From E44-bin89 sp034409565 (lineage in GTDB: Bacteria > Chloroflexota > Dehalococcoidia > Dehalococcoidales > RBG-16-60-22), in assembly GCA_034409565.1 (NCBI GenBank), contig DAOUMS010000016.1:1-64000 (forward strand): 64,000 nt of DNA, in the 5' to 3' direction. The notes beneath the pieces are model-generated. The model was not told where the DNA came from, ran no database searches, and worked only from the letters and a program-made list of their open reading frames with translations. How positions within the stretch are numbered: position 1 is the stretch's first letter; each line of letters opens with the position of its first letter. This document shows positions 1 to 7,842 of this stretch, in pieces. A program made the position numbers and the translations under genes.

Positions 1-1283
1 TCCAGGTCCATACCTTGATTAATCACAGTTTTTTGGATTTCTGACGCGTCTAACTTCCTCGGCGTAGTATTTTCTCTCACAGCAAGTGCGGCGGCAGTTC
101 CTGCAGCCTGTCCCATTACCGAACACGCGGGTATGATCCGCAATTGATTCATTGCATCTTGCTGTGTTGATATGCATCTACCGGCTATTAATAGGTTTTC
201 AACCACTTGTGGCACAAGAGACCTATACGGTATCCGCATTTCACTTTCTCGAAATACTTTTGCAACAGTGTCAGGAAACTTAATAGTCTTTATCTCTTTG
301 AAAGATGGCGAGATTCCTCCCGTTACTCTTCTAGTTTCCCGCACCCCAACTTGGATGGCTGTGAATTCAATTCGTGAACTTTCACAACCCGGAAGTTTCT
401 TCCTCAGAAAGTCAGCAAGTTTTATAGCGTGTTCCCTCGTTATTATCTCGGCATTAGTTAAAGCTTCAGCGTCTAATGCGTTGATTCCAAATAAGTCGCC
501 CCCCCATACGCCTATCTCATTGGGGTGACAGACATTTATCGCATAAACACCTGGCGCTGGGGCTGCCGCCTCCAGACGCCCTGCGCGAAACTTAACGATC
601 TTTTTGAACCCAAGGTCAAAGGAAAAATCACCATTCTTTACAGCTTGTTCAAGAAAATTTCTCAAGTTACCCCAGTTGCCCAGTTTGGCGATGACTTTAT
701 CAATGTCTACGCCAACCATGTGAAACATCCTAGTTAATGGTAGGGGCGCTTCTCCAATTTCATAAGGTGCCCCTGCTAATGCTGACACATCGCCATCTCC
801 AGTTGCATCTACTACTATTCTGGCAAGAATGGCCTGTCTGCCAGCTTTATTCTCTATGATTACTCCTTTAATAACGTTATCTTCGACTATACTTTGAGCT
901 ATGTAGGTATGAAATAAGAGCTTTACACCCTGTTCTAATAACATTCTTTCCATGGTGTATTTAAATATTTCAGGATCGAAAGCCGTTAACCGCGATTGTC
1001 CCGGATCGTCACCTGGATGCAGGCATTTTGCATAAGCCCCGGTGTCCATAATTCTCTTATTTATCTCTATGTTGATTCCGTTATCCATAGGGGGAAATGT
1101 TACTACTAATCCTGAAGTAACCAATCCACCAAGAAATCCATACCGTTCAACTAATAGAACCTTGGCACCATTAAGTGCAGCGGCCAAGCCTGCTGCAATT
1201 CCTGCGATACCCCCGCCGCATACGAGCACGTCTATATCCGCTATTACAGGAATCTTTCTTTCCACCTCAGTTATCCAGTTCAT
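1..1283 (-). CDS. FAD-dependent oxidoreductase, 3' end outside window
   Basis: About 427 codons are visible, with the C-terminus lying beyond the window edge. The start ATG at 1281-1283 follows a good ribosome site (ggaggag, about 9 nt upstream). An N-terminal Rossmann dinucleotide-binding motif is clear near residues 20-40 (CGGGIAGIAAGLAAALNG, then a VE ending strand 2), and a second FAD signature VVDATGDGDVSALAG is near residue 155. A C-terminal motif NLLIAGRCISTQQDAMNQLR is typical of the FAD_oxidored (PF12831) family of flavoprotein dehydrogenases. Substrate unknown. The IclR regulator gene lies 0.5 kb upstream on the same strand and may control it (inference). Confidence 0.88.
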   Translation of the reverse strand, partial: MNWITEVERKIPVIADIDVLVCGGGIAGIAAGLAAALNGAKVLLVERYGFLGGLVTSGLVVTFPPMDNGINIEINKRIMDTGAYAKCLHPGDDPGQSRLTAFDPEIFKYTMERMLLEQGVKLLFHTYIAQSIVEDNVIKGVIIENKAGRQAILARIVVDATGDGDVSALAGAPYEIGEAPLPLTRMFHMVGVDIDKVIAKLGNWGNLRNFLEQAVKNGDFSFDLGFKKIVKFRAGRLEAAAPAPGVYAINVCHPNEIGVWGGDLFGINALDAEALTNAEIITREHAIKLADFLRKKLPGCESSRIEFTAIQVGVRETRRVTGGISPSFKEIKTIKFPDTVAKVFRESEMRIPYRSLVPQVVENLLIAGRCISTQQDAMNQLRIIPACSVMGQAAGTAAALAVRENTTPRKLDASEIQKTVINQGMDL

Positions 1284-1808
1284 CCGTCTTTCTTTCTCCT
1301 CCTTTTGACCTTTTTGATTTTCTATTATTAAGAGCTGTACAGAAATTTACATGTTCCCGGTGATTTATGAGGAATTTCATATTGTTCAAAAATAACTCTA
1401 CATTAATAGAACTATCCCAAAGTATTCGGCAGCCAAATTAACACCTAACGCTAATCGCGTTAAACATCTCCCTTCATTTTCAGCTCCTTTGATTTCCATT
1501 CTGTTAACTTTTTACGAATCTTCACTAAATATTAGAATTAATCTGGCCGAATATCTTGTTTCTTGGAATCTATCACCCTTCTTTTCAATGTTTTAAAGGT
1601 AATTTTCCCAAAGGTTCAAGGAATGCCAAGGGTCAATAATCTCTACGTCATCCTGCCATAAGTAATCTAAAAACGAATACAAATAAAATCCTTTATTCTC
1701 GTTTCCCTTAGAAAGCCCCTCCAGCCTGATTTCATTTTCCAATCTTTTTAACTTCCCATATTACCGAGTATACACTTCAAAGGCCTTCTCACTTTGTAAA
1801 TACTAATA
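1284..1808. other. intergenic, no gene seen
   Basis: This is an AT-rich gap of 525 bp between the FAD oxidoreductase and the IclR gene, both on the minus strand. Only shadow reading frames occur. It must hold the oxidoreductase promoter unless the two genes are co-transcribed, but I see no convincing promoter or terminator. Confidence 0.5.
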
Positions 1809-2645
1809 TCACGCACTATCATTAAACGATTCTAATGGATTTCTATTGTACCAAGAATATAGTTCCTGAATATTATGTACCAAACAATTCTGATCTCTAT
1901 AGCCAAGATGATAATTTATCAAGCTCGCACTCATTCTAACCAGTTCAACCATTCTGGCGCGTTGTATTTCATTGATCCTAATCAAAGGCGCAGCAATGCT
2001 AATAGCAGCGATAGCCTTACCATTTGAATCCCTGACGAGAGCACCAATTCCCAATACTCCTTCAGCACTGCCTTCTGTATCGATTGAAACGCCACTTTCT
2101 CTTATCTGAGCCAAGTCCAATTTCAATTTTGTCTTACTATCAATGGTTTTTGGTGTTATCGGTTTTATTTTTTCATAGGGATATAGCCTATCAATTTCGG
2201 CTTCTGGTAATTCGCTTAAAAATGCTTTTCCCATGGAACATGCATATGCTGGGAAAGTGGAACCTATATGACGTGTCCATCTAAAATCATATTTTGATTC
2301 CTCTCTCATTAAGATGGTAATAAAGCCGTCACTATAAGTAGACAGGTTAGTTGCTTCACGGGTCAACTCATTCAAAACCTTTAGCACTGGATTGGTAGCT
2401 TTAACAAAATTTATGCTATCTAAATAAAGGCTTCCTAATAAATACAAAGCAGGGCCGATTGAATACTTACCATTTAATTCATTTCGTTGAATTACTCTTA
2501 TATTTGATAATGTTTGGAGAATGTGTTGCATAGTACTTAGAGGAATTCCCAATTTTTTTGCAATTTGAGCGGCACCTAATTCGATTTCGTCTGGTGAAAA
2601 ACATTTCAGTACTGCAAATGCTTTCTTAATAGAATTTATTTCCAT
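1809..2645 (-). CDS. IclR family transcriptional regulator
   Basis: The 278-residue protein has the IclR layout: an N-terminal winged helix (about residues 5-65, with AAQIAKKLGIPLSTMQHILQTL as the helix-turn-helix) and a C-terminal ligand-binding domain (GSTFPAYACSMGKAFL, GVSIDTEGSAEGVLGIGALVRDSNGKAIAAISI). I prefer the ATG at 2645 because AAAGGTG sits five bases upstream; a GTG at 2651 in the same frame is possible but would overlap that ribosome site. A consensus promoter and a perfect inverted repeat lie just upstream, so autoregulation is likely. IclR proteins usually control nearby catabolic genes; the FAD oxidoreductase downstream is the obvious candidate. Confidence 0.93.
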   Translation of the reverse strand: MEINSIKKAFAVLKCFSPDEIELGAAQIAKKLGIPLSTMQHILQTLSNIRVIQRNELNGKYSIGPALYLLGSLYLDSINFVKATNPVLKVLNELTREATNLSTYSDGFITILMREESKYDFRWTRHIGSTFPAYACSMGKAFLSELPEAEIDRLYPYEKIKPITPKTIDSKTKLKLDLAQIRESGVSIDTEGSAEGVLGIGALVRDSNGKAIAAISIAAPLIRINEIQRARMVELVRMSASLINYHLGYRDQNCLVHNIQELYSWYNRNPLESFNDSA

Positions 2646-2682
2646 TGACACCTTTCAAATCTGACTCTCAAATAATGTGACA

Positions 2683-2715
2683 ATCATATTATGAAATATA
2701 CTACCATAATATGAT
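2683..2715 (-). promoter_or_regulatory. probable IclR operator, perfect inverted repeat
   Basis: An 11-bp perfect inverted repeat (ATCATATTATG, 11-nt spacer, CATAATATGAT) has half-site centres 22 bp apart, two helical turns. It overlaps the predicted transcription start and lies 38 bp ahead of the IclR ATG. Position and symmetry suit an autorepressor site for a dimeric regulator (inference). Confidence 0.7.
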
Positions 2716-2719
2716 ACTT

Positions 2720-2747
2720 ATTATATCAAATTTTTACGAAATGTCAA
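2720..2747 (-). promoter_or_regulatory. sigma-70 type promoter of the IclR gene
   Basis: On the minus strand TTGACA (2747-2742) and TATAAT (2725-2720) are separated by 16 nt; both hexamers match consensus. The predicted start near 2713 falls at the edge of the inverted repeat described for 2683-2715. Confidence 0.8.
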
Positions 2748-3125
2748 TAACTTTTTAACTTTTTAAGGATGTGCGCAACTAAAATTTGTGAGTAACCATA
2801 CAAAAAAGTAAATTAGCTTCAAAACGGTCAAAACACGTTATTGCTGTTAAAGCTGTTTGGAAGCTACAATTTATATTAGGCTTAAACTACTGGCAGCAGT
2901 AAAAATCACGGTAAAAATTCGGCTTTTCTGAGGGTGCCACTTGTCCTGACCTGCCCCCAGTAGTGATACCACCGTTTAACTTGTGGCTATAATCAAGATA
3001 GGTCTTTGCATTACAGTTATCCATAGTCAGCTACGTTGCGCCAACCCGAGAAGTTGGAAGAGTTATAGGAGTCCATTACGCGAAATATATAATGCCGAAT
3101 ATATTAAATAAAAGGGATAAAGACT
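2748..3125. other. intergenic, no gene seen
   Basis: An AT-rich stretch between the divergent IclR gene and the broken NHL gene. It has no open frame of note. The segment around 2935-2965 resembles the sort of terminal sequence seen on some insertion sequences, but without a partner end I do not call an element. Confidence 0.4.
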
Positions 3126-3460
3126 ATGAACAGATTGCTATTAGTTTCATTGGTGATTGTTCTAATAGTCAGCGTTACTGCTACTTCACTGGTAATAGCT
3201 GCTGAAATTACTCCTGAATTCGTAACTAAGTGGGTGACTTTTGGTACTGGGGATGGCCAGTTCGATTGGCCCCTTGGGGGGCGGTAGATATGTTGGGAAA
3301 TATATATGTAGCGGATTCAGGAAACAACCGCATTCAGAAGTTCGACTCTAATGGCGCGTTCCTCGTCAAGTGGGGGAGCTTTGGCACAGGAGATGGCCAG
3401 TTCGATACACCCTGTGACGATACTCTTTTAGCAAAATTATATACCCCTATCAAAGTGTGA
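3126..3460 (+). pseudogene. secreted NHL-repeat beta-propeller protein, frameshifted and truncated
   Basis: From the ATG at 3126 a signal peptide (MNRLLLVSLVIVLIVSVTATSLVIAA) leads into the typical NHL opening FVTKWVTFGTGDGQFDWPLG, then TAG at 3285. The adjacent frame continues the same protein: GAVDMLGNIYVADSGNNRIQKFDSNGAFLVKWGSFGTGDGQFDTP, ending at 3460. The frames meet in a run of six G at about 3276-3281, as expected for a one-base indel. Functional family members carry many more blades, so the gene is also cut short on its 3' side: after the second repeat the sequence turns into unrelated residues. Confidence 0.8.
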
Positions 3461-3675
3461 ACAAGATATTTCACTCTCTTATATAGTTAAGTATAGTCAG
3501 GGAATTTAAGACGCTCATTGCTTAGGGTCACAAAACGTCAAAATGTTCAGTAGGAGAGTGGTTTCTACATCACCTTTGATTCTTTAGAAAGGAAAGACTA
3601 CTTTCAAACGAACACTCGGATGAATGATATAGTAAAAGACGGTAATATTAAGAACGGTCTATCATTACATACAAT

Positions 3676-4044
3676 CTAGTGGATCAAATACTTCTTTAAG
3701 TTCTTCCATTTCCAAACCACTACTTCACCGGCCCCGTTTATTGATTTTGGGTTGTGTCCCTTTTCACACAGTTGGAACCTTTTCTTATCGAGTTGTTTTG
3801 CTAATTTAACTTCACGGAGCACACCAATGGCTTGGTGAGTATTATCTCTTAGAAGGACGACAAAAACATCACAATTCGCAATAGCCTCTCTAGCCTTTTG
3901 TTGCCATTCAGGCATTCTCTCTTTGAGTGAAATATCATTGATTGAGAATGGAGAATCAGGACGGTAAGATTGATTGAGTAAGTTGTTTTTCATATCCAGG
4001 TCGTGCTCGTAATCAAAACTTGCAAATACCTTAGTCTTTGCCAT
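3676..4044 (-). CDS. TIR-like (MTH538/Thoeris ThsB-type, PF08937) protein
   Basis: This 122-residue protein has the pattern of the MTH538 TIR-like fold: KVFASFDYEHDLDMKNNLLNQ at the start, SPFSINDISL, W near residue 47, the segment REAIANCDVFVVLLRDNTHQAIGVLREVKLA, and a C-terminal VVVWKWKNLKKYL. Such small TIR-like proteins are found in defence loci, where they may make or sense nucleotide signals (family knowledge). It follows the SLATT membrane protein by 41 bp on the same strand, so the two probably act together, with the membrane protein as effector (inference). The ribosome site is weak. Confidence 0.8.
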   Translation of the reverse strand: MAKTKVFASFDYEHDLDMKNNLLNQSYRPDSPFSINDISLKERMPEWQQKAREAIANCDVFVVLLRDNTHQAIGVLREVKLAKQLDKKRFQLCEKGHNPKSINGAGEVVVWKWKNLKKYLIH

Positions 4045-4085
4045 CTAATAACCCATTGAGTATGCAGAACAAACGCCTAAACGTT

Positions 4086-4955
4086 TTATGTATCTCTGCG
4101 TGCTCGCCATTGAGTGTGCTCACGAGAAAATGCACTTTCAGCATCTCCAACAAAATCCGAAAATTGTTGTTCGCTAATTATTTCAGAATATTCGGACTTT
4201 ACTATACTAATGTCATGTGTAGTTATCGCGTAAGATGTACTTAGTTCCTGAAAACGCTTAGCCTGTATCCAGGCTAAAACAGACGCCGCGGCAGCTGCAA
4301 ATATTTCTGTCGGCAGATAATCCCAATTTTGATGGTATATTTTTAAGACGGAGAATATGATAGCACCTATCTGAAAGACGACCATAAGAATGACCCAAAT
4401 AGTTGCTCGCTTTTTATTATAGTTTACGTTACCTTTATACCATTCCCTCTGGTTTTCGATTCGCTCATTTAAATACAAAGCCCTTCTATTGGATAGAGAT
4501 GAGGATCTGACAGTAGACATATATTCGGTAATCTGGTCTGTTTGAGCAGGAGGAAAATGCTTACAACATTCCTTATTTTCCCTCAATATCTTCCGTAGTG
4601 ATGTTCGAAAAAGATCGTTGGCATCATCTTTATTATAAGGTTGAGCTCGCGTCATATATCGCCAAGTTATCGTTTTAATTGTTTCAGCAATGGATCTGGC
4701 TGTATACCAAGTTTTATCAAACCTTTTCACGATAAGAAAGAGAGAAACTAATGGAGCAAGTGATAACGAGCATGTAGACAAAATGGCAAAGATTTTGCAG
4801 GACCCAGAGAAAAGAGAAAATATTGATGCAAGTAATAATGATAACAAGATAAAAGCAATACCGAAATAGTAATTTCGCTGAGCATTCTTTGAAGCAATAC
4901 TTGCAGATTTATAAAGGGCGGGGTAGTCCGTATTGTCTCTAGTTTTTTTAGTCAT
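4086..4955 (-). CDS. SLATT / DUF4231 domain membrane protein
   Basis: The 289-residue protein carries two paired membrane segments (about residues 31-77, FGIAFILLSLLLASIFSLF and IFAILSTCSLSLAPLVSLFLIV; and about residues 185-230). The linking signature is WYTARSIAETIKTITWRYMTRA, with the conserved W, R, AE and TW of SLATT/DUF4231 proteins. This family was predicted to be a pore-forming effector tied to nucleotide second-messenger defence systems. It sits three bases after the truncated gene at 4959 and 41 bp before the TIR-like gene, forming a probable operon. Confidence 0.82.
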   Translation of the reverse strand: MTKKTRDNTDYPALYKSASIASKNAQRNYYFGIAFILLSLLLASIFSLFSGSCKIFAILSTCSLSLAPLVSLFLIVKRFDKTWYTARSIAETIKTITWRYMTRAQPYNKDDANDLFRTSLRKILRENKECCKHFPPAQTDQITEYMSTVRSSSLSNRRALYLNERIENQREWYKGNVNYNKKRATIWVILMVVFQIGAIIFSVLKIYHQNWDYLPTEIFAAAAASVLAWIQAKRFQELSTSYAITTHDISIVKSEYSEIISEQQFSDFVGDAESAFSREHTQWRARRDT

Positions 4956-4958
4956 AAA

Positions 4959-5495
4959 CTAAATCTCATCGGCCAATACTGTTTGCATAACTTCTAGAAG
5001 TTTATCAGATGACTTATTACGAAAGCATCTGATAGTCTCTTTTGCATATCTCTCGTATGTTTTAACCATTTTAGAACAATCCAAGCTAGGTGAATATATA
5101 TAGAGGTCAGGGAAATTATATTGCACATTATCTGTAGACATGTCTAGTATACACTGGCAAAAACGTAATAAATCAGCAATTTCTACAAGAGCATCTAATG
5201 AACGACTCGGTAACCTACGGAATGATGATGAATCGAATATATCAAAGACATCGATGAGATGTTCATCATATTTAGCGGGAACATGTCCATTGATTAGAGA
5301 AACACGCCTTATGATACATGGAAGACAATCACCATCGTGGATGCCTTTATAATAATAGTCGTCTAATAGATGCGCAACAGTTTTTACTCTCGGGTTAAAA
5401 CATGAGCCTGTATATGGAATAATTTTGTTGGCTAACCCCTTATTCTTGATATAGCTAACAAGTTGACTAATTGTTGGACAATAAGAATGCGAAAA
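4959..5495 (-). pseudogene. 5'-truncated gene of unknown function, first gene of the TIR/SLATT operon
   Basis: The minus-strand frame ending at 4959 is open back to a TAA at 5496-5498, about 178 codons, yet contains no ATG, GTG or TTG before the internal Met at 5141. The upstream part looks like real protein (SHSYCPTISQLVSYIKNKGL, later FNPRVKTVAHLLDDYYYKG, DALVEIADLLRFCQCILD). The gene has therefore lost its 5' end, and the break coincides with the start of the recombinase element at about 5.5 kb. I do not recognise the family. If translated from the ATG at 5141 only 60 residues would be made. Confidence 0.6.
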
Positions 5496-5527
5496 TTAAA
5501 AAATCAAAGGTTTGAAGAACTAGCCAA

Positions 5528-6217
5528 ATGAAAACATACCTTGAGCCAAAAGAAATAGAACGGATCGAACAGGCAGCTGAATGCTTACGGGATAAACTCC
5601 TGGTCAGACTTCTGTCCCGTCTCGGTTGCCGTGTCTCTGAAGCTTTAGGCATTGCGGTTAGTGATATCGACTTTGACCAGGGTACGGTTACCATTGTGCA
5701 CCTCAAGAGGAGAATCAAACTCTCCTGCCCTACTTGCAAGCAGAGGTTAAGCAGAACTGCCCGGTTCTGCCCTGGGTGTGGCCTAGTAGTAGAACAAGCA
5801 GTAATTAACGAGCGGGAACACCGACGTCACCGGGTCCTTCCCGTAGATAATGATACCCTTGATATGCTGAGAGAATACATCACCCGTGGTGGCCCTGTAG
5901 GAGTAAACGGTCATCGCGTACTCTTTGGAATAACTCGTGAATATGCCTGGTTACTTATCAAGACCTGTGCTACAAGAGCCGGACTGGATCAACTGGTTAA
6001 CCGGGAGACCGGGGAAGTTAGGGGAATCAGTCCTCACCGATTGCGTGATGCCTTTGCTACTCATGCTATCAAGCTTGATGGTTCCAGCGATGGTTTGAGG
6101 TTACTGCAAGAACATCTCGGCCACCAGAGTATTGCTACTACCATGAAATACCGCAAAGTATCGGGTGATGAGCATAGAGACTGGTACCAAAGACTCTGGA
6201 ATACCAGCAGCGCTTAG
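5528..6217 (+). CDS. tyrosine recombinase with zinc-ribbon insertion
   Basis: The 229-residue protein holds the catalytic signatures of tyrosine recombinases: Arg in GCRVSEALGI (about residue 35), HRLRDAFATH (about 177), LLQEHLGHQSIATTMKYRKV with His and the Tyr nucleophile (about 200). It lacks the N-terminal SAM-like core-binding domain. Between the first Arg and the rest is an inserted zinc ribbon, CPTCKQRLSRTARFCPGC (about residues 66-83). The last codons and stop are part of repeat copy A, which recurs downstream of the next gene. Its insertion seems to have beheaded the neighbouring gene on the left. It is probably a mobile-element recombinase. Confidence 0.88.
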   Translation: MKTYLEPKEIERIEQAAECLRDKLLVRLLSRLGCRVSEALGIAVSDIDFDQGTVTIVHLKRRIKLSCPTCKQRLSRTARFCPGCGLVVEQAVINEREHRRHRVLPVDNDTLDMLREYITRGGPVGVNGHRVLFGITREYAWLLIKTCATRAGLDQLVNRETGEVRGISPHRLRDAFATHAIKLDGSSDGLRLLQEHLGHQSIATTMKYRKVSGDEHRDWYQRLWNTSSA

Positions 6218-6373
6218 TATCCCCAGCTATAGGGAGGGGTGACCCACCGGACCCTAATAACCACGCTCCAAAAGATGGGCGCGTATTTACTCCCCTCGTA
6301 TCTGTTGCCACGTATTTACTACCGTAGTTCTACCGCGTATTTACTGCCGATTTTTACTGCGTATTTACTACCA
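6203..6373 (+). repeat. direct repeat copy A with CGTATTTACTRCC iterations
   Basis: Starting inside the end of the recombinase gene (ccagcag..tagtat), this segment shares a long run of similarity with 7270-7413: both contain gggaggggtga, ccggacc.ctaataaccac, then short iterations of the type cgtatttactacc / cgtatttactgcc. Copy A has four such iterations, the last at about 6360-6373. The two copies flank the TspO-like gene. Confidence 0.75.
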
Positions 6374-6454
6374 CATAAATTTTAGCTTGATTGACATTAT
6401 ATTTAACGAGGTATTAGTATTTTAGCAACGCAAGGCTAATCAGAGGAGGGTGCT

Positions 6455-7243
6455 ATGGGAAAAAGCCGACTTCTCACTTTGTCTATTCTAAATCTGATTG
6501 GATTCCTGGGTACCGTTGTAGTAAACGGACTTGCTAACGCTCTTCCCTTAAATAACAAGACCACTGGAGAGTTGTCCGACAAGTATCCGAACTTATTTGT
6601 GCCGGCTGGGCTGACCTTTTCTATCTGGGGTGTAATCTATATCCTGCTGGCCATCTTCGTCATATACGGGTTGATTATTTCCATCAAGAATAATACTCAA
6701 AAGACAGCTTTCATTGAGAATATCGGAATACTATTCTTCATCTCCAGTCTGGCGAACATCGGCTGGATATTCGCATGGCATTACGAAATCCTGCCGCTGT
6801 CCCTAATTCTAATGCTCGTCATACTCGGGTCCTTAATCACAATATATTTGCGACTGCGCATTGGTAAATCGGCTTCCACACTGAGCGAAAGATATCTGGT
6901 ACATCTTCCCTTCAGTGTTTACCTTGGCTGGATAACCATAGCCACCATCGCCAATGTAACCGCTGTACTGGTTGATATAAACTGGAACACCTTTGGACTC
7001 GGCGAGCAGTTCTGGGCGGTAGCTGTTATTATTGTCGGAATAGCAATTGCGTTAAGTGTACTCTTCACACGAAAAGATATATTCTACTGTCTGGTGGTTG
7101 ACTGGGCATTGCTAGGCATATTGTTGAAACGACTGGCTGATTCGACACCGGTGCAAAGCGTAATAATCATCAGCATAATCGGTATGGTGCTTATCAGTGC
7201 CGGGATAATTGCTCAGATAGTAAGGAAGAAGGTATATTGGTAA
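6455..7243 (+). CDS. TspO/MBR-related tryptophan-rich sensory-type membrane protein
   Basis: The 262-residue integral membrane protein has about seven predicted helices. The start (ATG after gaggagggtgct) leads to IGFLGTVVVNGLANALPLNNKTTGELSDKYPNLFVPAGLTFSIWGVIYILL, the conserved N-terminal block of this TspO-related family, and W residues recur in the helices. The ligand is unknown; relatives bind porphyrins or act as sensors. The gene lies alone between two copies of a ~150-bp direct repeat, like cargo of the recombinase element. Confidence 0.8.
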   Translation: MGKSRLLTLSILNLIGFLGTVVVNGLANALPLNNKTTGELSDKYPNLFVPAGLTFSIWGVIYILLAIFVIYGLIISIKNNTQKTAFIENIGILFFISSLANIGWIFAWHYEILPLSLILMLVILGSLITIYLRLRIGKSASTLSERYLVHLPFSVYLGWITIATIANVTAVLVDINWNTFGLGEQFWAVAVIIVGIAIALSVLFTRKDIFYCLVVDWALLGILLKRLADSTPVQSVIIISIIGMVLISAGIIAQIVRKKVYW

Positions 7244-7269
7244 ATAACTCCGATGGCAAAAGCCCAATA

Positions 7270-7413
7270 TCCAGCAGCTCATAGTATCGCCGTATCTAGG
7301 GAGGGGTGATCCCCCGGACCGCTAATAACCACAGTTAAAAATTGGGCTCGTATTCACTACCCGCGTATCTACTGCCACGTATTTGCTGCCGTAAGTTTTC
7401 CACGTATTTACTG
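7270..7413 (+). repeat. direct repeat copy B with CGTATTTACTRCC iterations
   Basis: This diverged copy of the segment at 6203-6373 includes the equivalent of the recombinase gene's last codons (aatatccagcagctcatag against aataccagcagcgcttag in copy A), gggaggggtgat, cggacc.ctaataaccac and degenerate cgtat.tactrcc iterations. The residual coding sequence suggests it is the tail of an older recombinase copy. Confidence 0.7.
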
Positions 7414-7842
7414 GTCTATTTAAGCAAGTAAATGAACTCGCTTTTCCCAGCCTTTTTAGCTTCAAGGGGGTGACCCTGGTGGGAGCGGATTTAGCTACGA
7501 TTTAAGGGTCTTACGAGTGGTTGAAAACCACCCATTTAGCCTCGATTGGCCAACCAGTATTAAACCAATTCAGGCGTGCTGGTTTGACCAGTGGGTAGCC
7601 ACTTTAGCCTCAATGGTTGGTAAATGGGTCATGTGGATAACCAATTCATACAGCTGGCTAACCATCTGAAAGAAGAAACGGCATCATAGCAAAAGCACCT
7701 GTAATGTAGTTATATGTTGGGCCAGATTTCAGCATCTCAACGAAGATATCCAAGTTCTGCCAACCATATGCGATTTTCTTGTGTTGTTACCATAAAGCGA
7801 GTAAAATCACATGTAAGAAGTATAGGGGGGTATCTTGAGCCT
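7414..7842. other. intergenic with degenerate short repeats and hairpins
   Basis: The motif TTTAGCYTCRA recurs at 7455, 7490 (one mismatch), 7535 and 7603, in the same orientation. Between the copies lie small perfect hairpins, for example gtggtt-gaa-aaccac at 7517-7531 and ctggt-ttg-accag at 7579-7591. No gene is evident. Confidence 0.5.

Noticed and set aside
2930..2970. Insertion-sequence end resembling tgacctgccccc
   Set aside because: No matching opposite end, transposase or target duplication was found.
6290..7413. Possible CRISPR array from the CGTATTTACTRCC iterations
   Set aside because: Repeats are short and degenerate, spacing is irregular, no cas genes are near, and a gene lies between the two clusters.
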